Assembly (NCBI RefSeq): GCF_021728295.1
Contig: NZ_JAKJXE010000006.1
Coordinates: 336,415 to 400,414 of the forward strand
Direction: 5' to 3'
DNA from: Pseudomonas petrae
GTDB lineage: Bacteria > Pseudomonadota > Gammaproteobacteria > Pseudomonadales > Pseudomonadaceae
Length of the DNA stretch: 64,000 nt
Notes under the pieces: model-generated
The model's input: the letters and a program-made list of their open reading frames with translations, nothing else
Databases searched by the model: none
What the model was told of the DNA's origin: nothing
Program-made: the position numbers and the translations under genes
Shown: piece by piece, positions 53,603 to 64,000 of the stretch
Layout: every line of letters begins with the position of its first letter
Numbering within the stretch: the first letter of the stretch is position 1

Positions 53603-55534
53603 ATGCATCAAACCCTTGAGCAGGTTTTCGGTTATCGGCAGTTTCGCGCCGGACAAGAGGCCGCTATCACTGCGGTGTTGGCAGGGCGCTCCGCCGCGGC
53701 GATATTTCCCACAGGTTCCGGTAAATCTCTCTGCTATCAGCTGCCGGCATTGCTGCTACCGCATCTGACGTTGGTGGTGTCGCCGCTGTTGGCGCTGATC
53801 CAGGACCAGTTGGCGTTCCTTCAGCGACACGGCATTGCAGCGGCGAGCATTGACTCCGCGCAAAGCCGCGACGATGTGGCCGATGTCATGGCCAGGGCGC
53901 GTTCCGGTGAGTTGAAAATCCTGATGATTTCCGTCGAGCGCCTGAAGAACGAGCGCTTTCGGCATTTCATCACTCAGGTGCCGATCTCCCTTCTGGTCGT
54001 GGACGAAGCGCACTGCATCTCCGAGTGGGGCCACAACTTCCGGCCCGATTACCTCAAGCTTCCTGACTACCAGCGTGAGTTCAACATCCCCCAGGCGCTG
54101 CTCCTGACCGCGACCGCGACACCCCAAGTCATCGATGACATGCAGAGCAAGTTCGGCATCGCGCTGGACGACGTGGTGACGACGGGCTTCTACCGACCCA
54201 ACCTCACGCTGCGGGTCGAGCCGGTTGCGGGGCGGGACAAGCGTCGGCGTCTGGTGGAGTGGCTCGGCGAACGGGCCGGGCAGCCAAGCATTGTCTACGT
54301 CACGCTGCAGAAGACTGCCGAGTTCGTGGCCGCTCATCTGTCGCAGAACGGTATTCCGGCATACGCCTACCATGCCGGTCTGCCCCACGATAAGCGCGAG
54401 TCGATCCAGCGCCAGTTCATGGATGGGCGTCTGAACTGCATTGTCGCCACGATCGCTTTCGGCATGGGCATCGACAAAAGTGACATCCGCAACGTCGTGC
54501 ATTTCGATTTGCCCAAATCCATCGAGAACTACAGCCAGGAGATTGGTCGTGCGGGTCGCGACGGGGCGACGTCGGAGTGTCTGGTGCTGGCCAATCGCGA
54601 CAGCCTGAACGTCCTCGAGAACTTCGTCTACGGCGACACACCGGAGCAGGAAGGCATCCGGCTGGTATTGGAAGATCTGCAAGGCGCGCGTAACGACAGT
54701 CAGTGGGAGTTTCTGTTGGCGCCCTTGTCGGACCTCAGCAACATTCGCCAACTGCCGCTTAAAACGCTCCTCGTGCAGCTGGAACTGCGCGGGATCATTG
54801 CGCCGCGTTATTCGTACTTCGCGGAATACCGCTTCAAATACCTGATCGAACCGCAGGTGCTGGTGCAGCGCTTCCAGGGCGAACGACGCGAATTTGTGCA
54901 GGCGCTGACCGAGACTTCAAGCCGGGCGCGCACCTGGGCAACCGTCAACTTCGACGCGATGTACCAGCAGTATCAGGCCGAGCGCGGGCGTGTTGTGACG
55001 GCGCTGGATTTCTTTCAGGAAAAGGGCTGGATCGAACTCGAAAGCAAGCAGATGACCGAGGTCTACAGTCTGACCGCCGCCGACTTCGACGCGCAGGCGC
55101 TGAGCGAGGAGTTGCATGACTACTTCGTCCATCACGAAAAGACTGAAGTCGCGCGTATCCACGCGATGCTCGAACTGTTCGCCAGTGAGCAGTGCCTCAG
55201 TCATCGTCTGGCTCAATACTTTGGCGACGACCGTGCGCCCGAGCACTGCGGCCATTGCTCGGTGTGCGAGGGGCACGTGGCCGTGCTCCCCGAGCCGCCA
55301 GCCCTGACGCCTTTGAGCGAGCAGGACTTCGCGGACTTGTGCAGTGAGTTCGTCGGCAAGCACCTTGAGGCCCGAGGGCATGAGCCGGGCGCCGAGTGCC
55401 TGACGCGGTTTCTCTGCGGGATCAGCGTGCCGATGTTTACCAGGCTCAAGGCTCGGAACATCGGCGGGTTTGGCGCGTTGGAGGCGTATCCGTATGCCGA
55501 GGTGCGTGAATGGACTCAGAGCCAGATTCAATAG
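53603..55534 (+). CDS. recQ: ATP-dependent DNA helicase RecQ
   Basis: A 643-residue superfamily 2 helicase. The Walker A is [16 protein letters not shown] near residue 36, the DEAH box [17 protein letters not shown] near residue 134, and the second RecA domain has [11 protein letters not shown] near residue 310. It carries a zinc-binding four-cysteine region with CGHCSVC near residue 546, and a short C-terminal HRDC-like tail. RecQ unwinds DNA during recombination repair. The protein is shorter than the roughly 710-residue RecQ common in Pseudomonas, so it may be a second, shorter type. ATG 53603 follows AAGGAG. Confidence 0.9.
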   Translation: MHQTLEQVFGYRQFRAGQEAAITAVLAGRSAAAIFPTGSGKSLCYQLPALLLPHLTLVVSPLLALIQDQLAFLQRHGIAAASIDSAQSRDDVADVMARARSGELKILMISVERLKNERFRHFITQVPISLLVVDEAHCISEWGHNFRPDYLKLPDYQREFNIPQALLLTATATPQVIDDMQSKFGIALDDVVTTGFYRPNLTLRVEPVAGRDKRRRLVEWLGERAGQPSIVYVTLQKTAEFVAAHLSQNGIPAYAYHAGLPHDKRESIQRQFMDGRLNCIVATIAFGMGIDKSDIRNVVHFDLPKSIENYSQEIGRAGRDGATSECLVLANRDSLNVLENFVYGDTPEQEGIRLVLEDLQGARNDSQWEFLLAPLSDLSNIRQLPLKTLLVQLELRGIIAPRYSYFAEYRFKYLIEPQVLVQRFQGERREFVQALTETSSRARTWATVNFDAMYQQYQAERGRVVTALDFFQEKGWIELESKQMTEVYSLTAADFDAQALSEELHDYFVHHEKTEVARIHAMLELFASEQCLSHRLAQYFGDDRAPEHCGHCSVCEGHVAVLPEPPALTPLSEQDFADLCSEFVGKHLEARGHEPGAECLTRFLCGISVPMFTRLKARNIGGFGALEAYPYAEVREWTQSQIQ

Positions 55535-55586
55535 CGGTCACGGATTTCATGAGCGAAAAAACGACAGACAAACCGGAGGAAGCCAC

Positions 55587-56015
55587 ATGAACGACACCCC
55601 GCAGCGCGACGACTATCGCCACTTCCAGCCGATCGTGACGCGCTGGCACGACAACGATGTGTACGGACATATCAACAACGTCACGTACTACAGCTTTTTC
55701 GACAGCGCGGTGAATACCTACCTGATCGAACAGGGCGGGCTGGATATCCATGACGGTGAGGCGGTGGGGTTTGTGGTGAGTTCGTCGTGCGATTATTTTG
55801 CGTCGATTGCCTATCCGGAGCTGATAGAAGTCGGGCTGCGGGTTGGCAAGCTGGGCAACAGCTCGGTGCAATATGAGCTGGCGGTGTTCAAGGCGGGGGA
55901 AGACGAGGCGCGCGCAGCAGGCCGCTTCGTGCATGTGTTCGTGGATAGAGCGTCCAATCAGCCGGTACCGATCCCGACGGGGTTGCGGCAGGCGCTTGAG
56001 CGATTGGTGGTCTGA
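55587..56015 (+). CDS. Acyl-CoA thioesterase, 4HBT hotdog family
   Basis: A 142-residue protein with the 4-hydroxybenzoyl-CoA thioesterase pattern: [21 protein letters not shown] near residue 18, with the catalytic aspartate in WHDND, followed by [17 protein letters not shown]. It probably hydrolyses a fatty or aromatic acyl-CoA, perhaps with a role in lipid or phospholipid turnover, but the substrate is not visible. GGAGGA sits nine bases before ATG 55587. It follows recQ by 52 bases in the same direction. Confidence 0.88.
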   Translation: MNDTPQRDDYRHFQPIVTRWHDNDVYGHINNVTYYSFFDSAVNTYLIEQGGLDIHDGEAVGFVVSSSCDYFASIAYPELIEVGLRVGKLGNSSVQYELAVFKAGEDEARAAGRFVHVFVDRASNQPVPIPTGLRQALERLVV

Positions 56016-56085
56016 AAATGAAACCGGCCGCGTTATGGGCGGCCGGTGTTCATCGGGTCAGGTGCGCGCGTCGGACTCGACGGCG

Positions 56086-56547
56086 TTAGTCACGATGGTG
56101 CTTGCGATGACCGTACGCGTGACCGCGACCGTGTTTGTAGTCGCGGCGATCGCCACGGTAGCCACGGCCTCGGTCGTCGTCACGGCGGCTTTCGTCGCCC
56201 ATGTAGTTGCCGAGTGCGCCGCCGGCGCCGCCGCCCGCTGCTGCGCCGATCAGACTGCCGGTGCTGCCGCCGACACTGCGGCCAATCACGTTGCCGCCAG
56301 CGGCACCCAGGCCGCCGCCGATTGCGGCTTCGGTACGGTTCCGGCGGTTGGCGCCCACTGCGCCACCGGCCGCGCCGCCAAGCCCGGCACCGATTGCCGA
56401 ACCTGTGCTGCCGCCGACCTGCTGGCCAACGACGGAGCCGAGTACCCCACCCAATGCGCCGCCCACGCCGGCCGTCACGTTATCGCCTGCTGAGGCAAAA
56501 CCGCTGACCAGTGAGAACGACAACAACAGAATCGAGGAATACTTCAT
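56086..56547 (-). CDS. Glycine-zipper exported protein
   Basis: A 153-residue protein with a signal peptide (MKYSSILLLSFSLVSGFASA) and long glycine-rich repeats of the GxxxG type (GGALGGVLGSVVGQQVGGS and related stretches, residues about 27-115). Its C-terminal tail is basic and Arg/His-rich, from residue 120 on. Glycine zippers form membrane-inserted or packed helices; members of this type are found in envelopes and often respond to stress. No specific role can be assigned. The minus-strand promoter region is shared with a candidate small RNA on the other strand. Confidence 0.78.
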   Translation of the reverse strand: MKYSSILLLSFSLVSGFASAGDNVTAGVGGALGGVLGSVVGQQVGGSTGSAIGAGLGGAAGGAVGANRRNRTEAAIGGGLGAAGGNVIGRSVGGSTGSLIGAAAGGGAGGALGNYMGDESRRDDDRGRGYRGDRRDYKHGRGHAYGHRKHHRD

Positions 56548-56655
56548 GTATGGATGCTCATAGGGATGACGCCGCGATCCTGCAAGTATGAAGAAAATGT
56601 CACAATCGAATTCCGACGAATAACACGACTTGTATGCAAAACGCTAACTTATTGT

Positions 56656-56738
56656 TTTGACTCGGGAACCTAAGTCAGGTTAATGAGTCATACGCTACTT
56701 GATAAAGGCCTGAATCTCGCGATTCGGGCCTTTTTTTG
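56656..56738 (+). ncRNA. Candidate small RNA with two hairpins
   Basis: No gene lies here, yet two strong structures follow each other. The first is a nested stem: TGACTC (56658-56663) with GAGTCA (56685-56690), enclosing AACCT (56667-56671) with AGGTT (56677-56681). The second is a ten-base-pair hairpin, GGCCTGAATC (56707-56716) with GATTCGGGCC (56721-56730; one G-T pair), directly followed by seven Ts. This is the shape of an independent small RNA with its own terminator. A sigma-S-type RNA such as RgsA is one possible identity, but I cannot confirm it. The start is only estimated. Confidence 0.5.
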
Positions 56739-56761
56739 TGGCTGGCGAATACATCGGGAAT

Positions 56762-56843
56762 GCAGGTGCGCTTGCCCGTGAAGAACGTCAGGCGGCGTCG
56801 ATGTTGATTTTGCCGACGCCTTCGCGGGCAAGCGCGCTCCTAC
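56762..56843. repeat. REP/REPIN-like inverted repeat, family A (copy 5, degenerate)
   Basis: The right arm at 56822-56843 is intact (TCGCGGGCAAGCGCGCTCCTAC in two parts: TCGCGGGCAAG and CGCGCTCCTAC); the left arm at 56762-56781 is worn. Confidence 0.82.
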
Positions 56844-56861
56844 AAGGCTTTCAGCTCGGAA

Positions 56862-59194
<2,333 letters not shown>

Positions 59195-59198
<4 letters not shown>

Positions 59199-60034
59199 GC
59201 TTGATTCTCCAACGCAGGACTGTAAACCCGCGGCGCACTGTGTTTAGGCAGATGAATGAGGTTGAGGTTGTGGCGGCGAGCCCATTGCAGCGCCAGGCCG
59301 GTCGGCGATGACAGGCTGACAAGGGTCTGAATGCCGGCACGTAATACTTTCTGAATGAGTTCGAGACTGCAGCGGCTGGTGACGATGGCCAGGCCGCCCG
59401 TGGTCGGGATGTCCTGGCGAATCAGTGCGCCGATCAGCTTGTCCAGAGCGTTATGTCGGCCGATGTCTTCACGACCTAAAAGAATTTCGCCGCGAGCGTC
59501 CATGAACATCGCCGCATGAACCGCGCCGCAGTGTTCGCCCAACGGCTGAAATGCGCCCATGCGTTCGCGCAGACCTTTCAGCCATTCAGCGGGGGGAAGG
59601 GGCGCGCCGGGCAGCACGTTGAGCTCGGGCAATGCCTGCTCGACGGCTTCGACGCCACACAGGCCGCAACCGCTGGTGCCAGCCAGTTGCCGACGCTGGG
59701 TCTTCAGGTTCCAGAAGGCACGGCTGGCGATTTCGACTTCTGCGGTCTGCGCAGAGCCACAACCACCGAGCTTGATGTCGTAGATCTCATCCGGTGATTC
59801 GATGAGGCCGCTGCCGATGCTGAAGCCGACGATAAAGTCTTCCAGATCAGTGGGCGTGACCAGCATGACCGCCTGACTGATGCCGTTATAGGCAACCGCC
59901 AGCGCGACTTCCTCGGCAAGCACATTGGGCTCGCTGACGTCGTGTTCGAGGTTGGAGTAGCTGTAGGACTGGCTTGCGGCGGGCGCGGGCAATTGCTGTG
60001 CGGGCGCCGTGATATCCATGTGCTTGGCGTGCAT
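59195..60034 (-). CDS. fdhD: Formate dehydrogenase accessory sulfurtransferase FdhD
   Basis: A 279-residue protein that carries sulfur from IscS to the molybdenum cofactor of formate dehydrogenases. The key cysteines are Cys123 and Cys126 in TSGCGLCGVEA, and the nucleotide/cofactor site includes GREDIGRHNALDKLIGA near residue 195. The overlap with the molybdoenzyme gene shows that the two are one operon. Start at 60034 gives a 20-residue N-terminal tail before the conserved part; the start at 60019 is an alternative. No good Shine-Dalgarno supports either. Confidence 0.93.
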
Positions 60035-60056
60035 CGGGAGTAACCGGCAGAATAAT

Positions 60057-60070
60057 TAGGCTTAAGCCTA
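60057..60070. promoter_or_regulatory. Perfect 14-base palindrome before fdhD
   Basis: TAGGCTTAAGCCTA is a perfect palindrome in the 94-base gap between the LysR-type gene and fdhD, 23 bases before the fdhD start. It may be an operator, perhaps for the LysR regulator beside it. Confidence 0.45.
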
Positions 60071-60128
60071 GGCCCCTGGTCGGATAACGTCTAATCGCTA
60101 GTACTGATGCACCGATAGATGACGTCGA

Positions 60129-61016
60129 TCAAGTCTCTTCCATCATCGTGTGATAGAGCGCCAAACAGGCTTCAGCCAGTGCCGAGCGCGGCGCTGAGCG
60201 ACGCATGATCAAGCCCAGCCGAGCCAGGGTCTGCGCGTCTTCGATGGGTTGCAGCCGGAGGTGCTCGGTCAGTGATTCAAGGCCGCCGTCCAACGGCATG
60301 ATCGCGCAGCAGAAACCGCCATGAACCGCCTGCAGCAGCTGATGTACGGCGTCCGTCTGAATGATCGGCTGCGGATGAAGGCCCCGGCTGTGGAAGTTGT
60401 GATCGATGGATTGCCGAAAGTGCATGCCGCTGGTGAGCAGGCCCAAAGGGAGTTCGGTCAGGCTTTCCCAGCTTGAAGTTTCTTCGGCAAAACTGAAATA
60501 GCGCTGGTCGTACATCACACCCATGCGGGTCTCGGCCAGTTGCAATGAGTCGAAACGCTCGGAGTCCAGTCGGTCCAGATACGAAACCCCGAGGTCCAGG
60601 CGGTTGCTGGCGAGTTGATCGAGGATCTGCTCGGAGCTCAGCGATGAAAGCTCGAAGCGCATGTTCGGGTGCAGGGAATGCAGGCGTTGCAGCAAGGGCA
60701 GCGGATCGAAGTTCGACAGCGGCACCACGCCCAGGCGTAATGTGCCGACCAGATGCCCGCGACAGGCGGCCGCTTCAGCCTGCAAACCGTCGTATGCCGC
60801 CAGTACCGTACGCGCCCATGCCAGAACGCGTTCGCCCGGCGCGGTAAACCCTTCGAAGCGTTGGCCGCGATTGACCAGCGGCAGGTCCAGCTCTTCTTCA
60901 AGGCTGCGCAGACGCATCGACAGTGTCGGTTGCGTGATATGGCAGCGCGCAGCGGCCTGTCCGAAGTGACGGGTTTCGTCGAGGGCGATGAGAAATTTCA
61001 GCTGTTTAATGTCCAT
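60129..61016 (-). CDS. LysR-family transcriptional regulator
   Basis: A 295-residue regulator with a helix-turn-helix in MDIKQLKFLIALDETRHFG and AARCHITQPTLSMRL, and a periplasmic-binding-type sensor domain from about residue 90 (GTLRLGVVPLSNFDP). It resembles OxyR-length LysR proteins but lacks the cysteine pair of OxyR, so it is not a peroxide sensor by that mechanism. It lies just upstream of fdhD and may control the fdhD-molybdoenzyme operon. The ATG at 61016 has AAGGA seven bases before it; starts 2-6 codons earlier do not. Confidence 0.88.
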   Translation of the reverse strand: MDIKQLKFLIALDETRHFGQAAARCHITQPTLSMRLRSLEEELDLPLVNRGQRFEGFTAPGERVLAWARTVLAAYDGLQAEAAACRGHLVGTLRLGVVPLSNFDPLPLLQRLHSLHPNMRFELSSLSSEQILDQLASNRLDLGVSYLDRLDSERFDSLQLAETRMGVMYDQRYFSFAEETSSWESLTELPLGLLTSGMHFRQSIDHNFHSRGLHPQPIIQTDAVHQLLQAVHGGFCCAIMPLDGGLESLTEHLRLQPIEDAQTLARLGLIMRRSAPRSALAEACLALYHTMMEET

Positions 61017-61187
61017 CTTCATTCCTTGAGGCACAGGCTCGCCCGGCGAAGTCTATCGCGACCGAACGTCGAATGGCTTGAAACCTTGAGGCGCGGCATC
61101 GGGTCGGAGTTTTGTCGGGCAATGTCAGCGGATTCGATGTTGCGCGGGAAACCACAACGACACTACAAAGACACTAAGGAGAAACCC

Positions 61188-61634
61188 ATGAGTCTGTTCA
61201 GTTTTGTGAAGGAAGCGGGCGAGAAGCTTATCGACCTGCTCACCCCAGGAAACGCCAACGCCAGCGATGAGCTGAAAAAGCACATCGAATCTGTCGGGTT
61301 GGGCAATCCCAACGTTCATGCAACGGTCGACGGCGACACGATCACCTTGACGGGCGAAGTCGCCAGTCAGGAAGAGAAAGAGAAGATCGTATTGGCCGCC
61401 GGCAACATCGCCGGTGTAGGCAGCGTCGATGATCAACTGACCATCGCCGCCGGCGCACCTACAGTTGCCGCTGCGAAGTTCGTCACCGTTGAGAAAGGCG
61501 ACACGCTCAGCGCTATCTCCAAACGTGTATATGGCGATGCCAACAAGTATCAGAAGATCTTCGACGCCAACAAGCCGATGCTGAAAGATGTGAACAAGAT
61601 TTACCCAGGTCAGGTTCTGCGTATTCCTGAGTAA
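61188..61634 (+). CDS. BON-LysM protein (Kbp/YgaU family)
   Basis: A 148-residue cytosolic protein, with MSLFSFVKEAGEKLIDLLTP at the N-terminus, a BON domain (about 25-85, containing VNVHATVDGDTITLTGEV-like strands), and a LysM domain at about 96-147 (VTVEKGDTLSAISKRVYGDA). E. coli Kbp binds potassium and helps in osmotic stress; the same job is likely here. AAGGAGAA precedes the ATG at 61188. It is divergent from the LysR gene. Confidence 0.93.
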   Translation: MSLFSFVKEAGEKLIDLLTPGNANASDELKKHIESVGLGNPNVHATVDGDTITLTGEVASQEEKEKIVLAAGNIAGVGSVDDQLTIAAGAPTVAAAKFVTVEKGDTLSAISKRVYGDANKYQKIFDANKPMLKDVNKIYPGQVLRIPE

Positions 61635-61667
61635 GGCGGCTGTCTTACTGACCGGACGCAGGCCCTT

Positions 61668-61754
61668 GTAGGAGCGCGCTTGCCCGCGAAGATTCTTACA
61701 TCCGATGCAGATGAGTCGGATGTGCCAGTTTTTCGCGGGCAAGCGCGCTCCTAC
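61668..61754. repeat. REP/REPIN-like inverted repeat, family A (copy 6)
   Basis: Exact arms at 61668-61689 and 61733-61754. The centre holds an extra inverted pair (ACATCCGA with TCGGATGT), so the whole element could form one longer cruciform than the other copies. Confidence 0.88.
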
Positions 61755-61770
61755 AGTTGTTTTGCGGTGC

Positions 61771-62433
61771 TCATAAACCTTTTATCAACGACCGATAGTC
61801 TTCAACCGCTTCGAACTCTTCGGTGTCCTTCGGACCTTTGCGACTGTCGGGCTCACGCACCGCCAGCAAATGGCCGATCCCGTATCGTCCTGCGCTGCGC
61901 AAGATCGGCAAGGTGTCGTCGATGAACAGACTGCGCGCAGGGTCGAACCTGATGTCGCCCTGCAGCGCGTCCCAGAACTGCGGGTTTTCCTTGGGATAGC
62001 CGTAGTCATGGGAGCTGATCAGGCGCTCGAAGTAAGGCGCCAACTCCAGTCTTTCCATCTTCAGCGACAGCGAGTCGCGGTGAGCGTTGGTGATCATGAT
62101 CACCCGTTTCCCAGCCTGCTTGATGGCGGCCAGAAACGTCTCAGCGTCGGGGCGCAAGGCGATGAGGTGGGCGATTTCGACTTTCAGGTCTTTCACCGGC
62201 AGGTTCAGCTCCGAACTCCAGAAGTCGGTGCAGTACCAGTTGAGGGTGCCGGCGTTTTTTTCGAACAGCGGCATCAGCTCCAGTTGCGCCATCGCCAGGC
62301 TGACTCCGTGCACCTCGGCATAGCGCTTGGGCAGATGCTCCAGCCAGAAGTGATTGTCGAAATGCAGGTCGAGCAGGGTGCCGTCCATATCCAGCAGAAC
62401 GGTGTCGATATCGCGCCAGGGCAAAGAAGGCAT
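61771..62433 (-). CDS. HAD-family nucleotidase (YrfG-like GMP/IMP phosphatase)
   Basis: A 220-residue HAD hydrolase. Motif I is LLDMDGTLLDLHFDN near residue 13 (two aspartates for the phosphoenzyme), motif II lies in VIMITNAHRDS near residue 107, and SLFIDDTLPILRSA near residue 170 is motif IV. YrfG in E. coli removes phosphate from GMP and IMP; the location just before nudE matches the yrfG-nudE pairing seen in Pseudomonas and E. coli. The ATG at 62433 gives the family start MPSLPWRDIDTV and is divergent from nudE; longer upstream readings are antisense to nudE. Confidence 0.92.
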   Translation of the reverse strand: MPSLPWRDIDTVLLDMDGTLLDLHFDNHFWLEHLPKRYAEVHGVSLAMAQLELMPLFEKNAGTLNWYCTDFWSSELNLPVKDLKVEIAHLIALRPDAETFLAAIKQAGKRVIMITNAHRDSLSLKMERLELAPYFERLISSHDYGYPKENPQFWDALQGDIRFDPARSLFIDDTLPILRSAGRYGIGHLLAVREPDSRKGPKDTEEFEAVEDYRSLIKGL

Positions 62434-62529
62434 ACAGGTCTCTCGGCGTTGGATGAGTCGCGTGGGTTTGCGGCGAAGACATCCGCAAAAGCCACGGTAT
62501 AGTAACCCGTCTACGCCAAGGAGCTCGTC

Positions 62530-63096
62530 ATGCAGCAGAAACCTACCGTCCTCTCTCGCGAAATCGTCGCGAGCAGCCGTCTGTTCCGCGTTGAAGAAGT
62601 GCAGTTGCGCTTTTCCAACGGCGTCGAGCGTACCTATGAGCGGCTGGTCGGCAGCGGCAGTGGCTACGGCGCGGTGATGATCGTGGCGATGCTGGATGCC
62701 GATCACGCCGTGCTGATCGAGGAATACTGCGGCGGCACTGACCAGTACGAGCTGTCGCTGCCCAAAGGCTTGATCGAGCCGGGCGAAGACGTGCTGGCCG
62801 CCGCCAATCGCGAACTCAAGGAAGAAGCCGGTTATGGCGCGCGGACCCTGGTGCACCTGACCGAGCTGTCGCTTTCGCCGGGCTACATGAGCCAGAAAAT
62901 TCAGGTCGTCCTGGCCACCGATTTGTATGAGGAAACGCTGCCCGGCGACGAGCCTGAGCCTATGCGCGTGGACAAGGTCAATCTGCGTGAGCTTTCCGCT
63001 CTGGTTCAGAATCCGCAGTTCACTGAAGGGCGCGCGCTGGCTGCGTTATACCTTGCCCGCGACCTGCTGGCCGAACGTGGGGATTTCCTGCCATGA
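62530..63096 (+). CDS. nudE: ADP compounds hydrolase NudE
   Basis: A 188-residue Nudix hydrolase that splits ADP-ribose, NADH and Ap3A-type molecules. The Nudix box GLIEPGEDVLAAANRELKEE with a following AG begins near residue 80 and is complete. The N-terminal domain begins MQQKPTVLSREIVASSRLF. AAGGAG precedes the ATG. A four-base overlap with cysQ makes the two a translationally coupled pair, as in other Pseudomonas. Confidence 0.94.
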   Translation: MQQKPTVLSREIVASSRLFRVEEVQLRFSNGVERTYERLVGSGSGYGAVMIVAMLDADHAVLIEEYCGGTDQYELSLPKGLIEPGEDVLAAANRELKEEAGYGARTLVHLTELSLSPGYMSQKIQVVLATDLYEETLPGDEPEPMRVDKVNLRELSALVQNPQFTEGRALAALYLARDLLAERGDFLP

Positions 63097-63941
63097 ACCC
63101 GACATTCGCCCATTTGCCGCACCCGCTGCTTGCGCCCGTGATCGAACTTTGCCGCCAGGCTGGCGAAGTCATTCTGCCGTTCTGGCGCTCCGGCGTGGAG
63201 GTCACGGTAAAGTCAGACGATTCGCCTGTCACCGCCGCTGACCTGGCCGCCCATGAGCTGTTGGTGGCGGGCCTCAAGGCGCTGGATCCGAGCATTCATA
63301 TCCTGTCCGAAGAGGACGCCAACATCCCGTTGAGCGAACGCAGCCAGTGGCAACGCTGGTGGCTGGTGGACCCGCTGGATGGCACCAAGGAATTCATTGC
63401 CGGCAGTGAAGAGTTCACCGTCAACGTGGCGCTGATCGAGAACGGTCGTGTGGTGTTTGGCGTGGTGTCGATGCCGACCAACAACCGCTGCTATTTCGGT
63501 GGCGCCGGGCTGGGTGCGTGGCGCAGTGACGACGCGCAGCATCTGGCGCCGATCAGCGTGCGCAATGAGCCGGGCGCGGGAGAAGCGTTCACCGTGGTCG
63601 CCAGCCGTCGTCACTCCAGCCCCGAGCAGCAGAAGCTGCTGGCCGGTTTGTCGGAAGTGTTGGGTGAGCTGCAGCTGACCAATATCGGCAGCTCGCTGAA
63701 GTTTTGCCTGCTGGCCGAAGGGGCCGCCGATTGCTACCCGCGTCTGGCACCCACTTCTCAGTGGGACACCGCTGCTGCCCAGGGTGTGGTGGAAGGCGCA
63801 GGCGGCGTGGTGTTGAACCTGGACGGCACGACATTTGATTACCCGCCGCGCGAGACACTGCTGAATTCATTCTTTCTGGCGCTGCCGGGGGAAGCCACTT
63901 GGCGCGGCGCGTTGCTGGAGTTGGCGAGGCCTCGTAGCTGA
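63093..63941 (+). CDS. cysQ: 3'(2'),5'-bisphosphate nucleotidase CysQ
   Basis: A 282-residue magnesium-dependent phosphatase of the inositol-monophosphatase fold. Metal-binding acidic motifs are Glu73-Glu74 in LSEEDANIP and Asp93 to Thr98 in DPLDGTKEFIAGS, plus a later GAGGVVLNLDG. It recycles the PAP left after sulfate reduction and coenzyme A use, so it supports sulfur metabolism. It is coupled to nudE and is followed by 59 bases of unassigned sequence at the window's end. Confidence 0.95.
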   Translation: MNPTFAHLPHPLLAPVIELCRQAGEVILPFWRSGVEVTVKSDDSPVTAADLAAHELLVAGLKALDPSIHILSEEDANIPLSERSQWQRWWLVDPLDGTKEFIAGSEEFTVNVALIENGRVVFGVVSMPTNNRCYFGGAGLGAWRSDDAQHLAPISVRNEPGAGEAFTVVASRRHSSPEQQKLLAGLSEVLGELQLTNIGSSLKFCLLAEGAADCYPRLAPTSQWDTAAAQGVVEGAGGVVLNLDGTTFDYPPRETLLNSFFLALPGEATWRGALLELARPRS

Positions 63942-64000
63942 TCGACTACTCCGGATCGCGCTGCTGATTGCTGACCGCATACCTTGGCCTGACATCAGAT

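Larger units (their letters stand above)
56548..56861. other. Intergenic region holding a candidate small RNA and a REP
   Basis: The 314-base gap contains the two-hairpin candidate RNA (56656-56738) and a degenerate family A REP (56762-56843). No protein-coding gene is supported. Confidence 0.6.

Overview
This 64 kb window is ordinary chromosome of a fluorescent Pseudomonas. The assignment rests on high GC, family-typical protein sequences, short palindromic REP elements, and a gene order I recognise from P. aeruginosa PAO1 (roughly the PA5175-PA5240 interval: trxA, rho, ubiD, zapA/6S RNA, pepP, ubiH, gcvT/gcvH, argE/argA, gshA, tex, amgR/amgS, rimK, hslR, hslO, pckA, fdhD, nudE, cysQ). A P. 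syringae-lineage relative is plausible, but I cannot fix the species. I see no CRISPR array, prophage, insertion sequence, tRNA or rRNA.

Layout. 0-7.4 kb: a GntR/FCD regulator, thioredoxin, Rho, a membrane O-acyltransferase with an SGNH domain, and ubiD joined end to end with a ferredoxin-type reductase gene. 7.5-14.6 kb is a more variable patch: ChaC, the GlpT transporter, a putative glycosyltransferase, a second acyltransferase, an exported TonB-C-like protein, a quinone reductase and a lone FliL-like exported protein. 14.5-21.4 kb: EVE-domain protein, a 49-aa membrane peptide, 5-formyl-THF cyclo-ligase, 6S RNA, zapA, a ZapB-like gene, ygfB, pepP, ubiH and a ubiI-like hydroxylase. 21.7-28 kb: a two-gene iron(III)-type ABC importer, gcvT and gcvH without gcvP, a DUF2388 protein and an NfeD/SPFH pair. 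28.2-32.9 kb: two idonate/gluconate-type dehydrogenases, an orphan GspE/PilB-family ATPase, an unknown 115-aa protein and an Lrp-family regulator. 33-44.6 kb: CYTH-CHAD protein, argE, argA, gshA, a hotdog thioesterase, tex and the AmgRS (OmpR/EnvZ-type) two-component system. 44.6-51 kb: rimA-rimB-rimK, hslR, a PAP2 phosphatase, hslO and pckA. 51-56.5 kb: a minus-strand run of three uncharacterised envelope proteins, a short RecQ, a thioesterase and a glycine-zipper protein. 56.6-64 kb: a candidate small RNA, an FdhF/YdeP-type molybdoenzyme with fdhD and a LysR regulator, a BON-LysM protein, a HAD nucleotidase, nudE and cysQ.

How the genes work together. Several neighbours form clear functional units: pepP-ubiH-ubiI and ubiD (ubiquinone), argE and argA (ends of arginine biosynthesis), RimA/RimB/RimK (ribosomal S6 glutamylation linked to c-di-GMP), AmgR/AmgS (envelope stress), hslR/hslO (heat and oxidative stress), and fdhD with its molybdoenzyme.

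The most interesting non-routine signals are three. First, a possible leader-peptide ORF ending in two consecutive rare CGA arginine codons lies just upstream of argA, and its Shine-Dalgarno can pair with the segment directly before the argA start. Second, two tandem paralogous single-pass membrane proteins share six aligned cysteines. Third, a two-hairpin candidate small RNA lies next to the fdh locus. Eight REP/REPIN-like inverted repeats of two families are spread through intergenic gaps.
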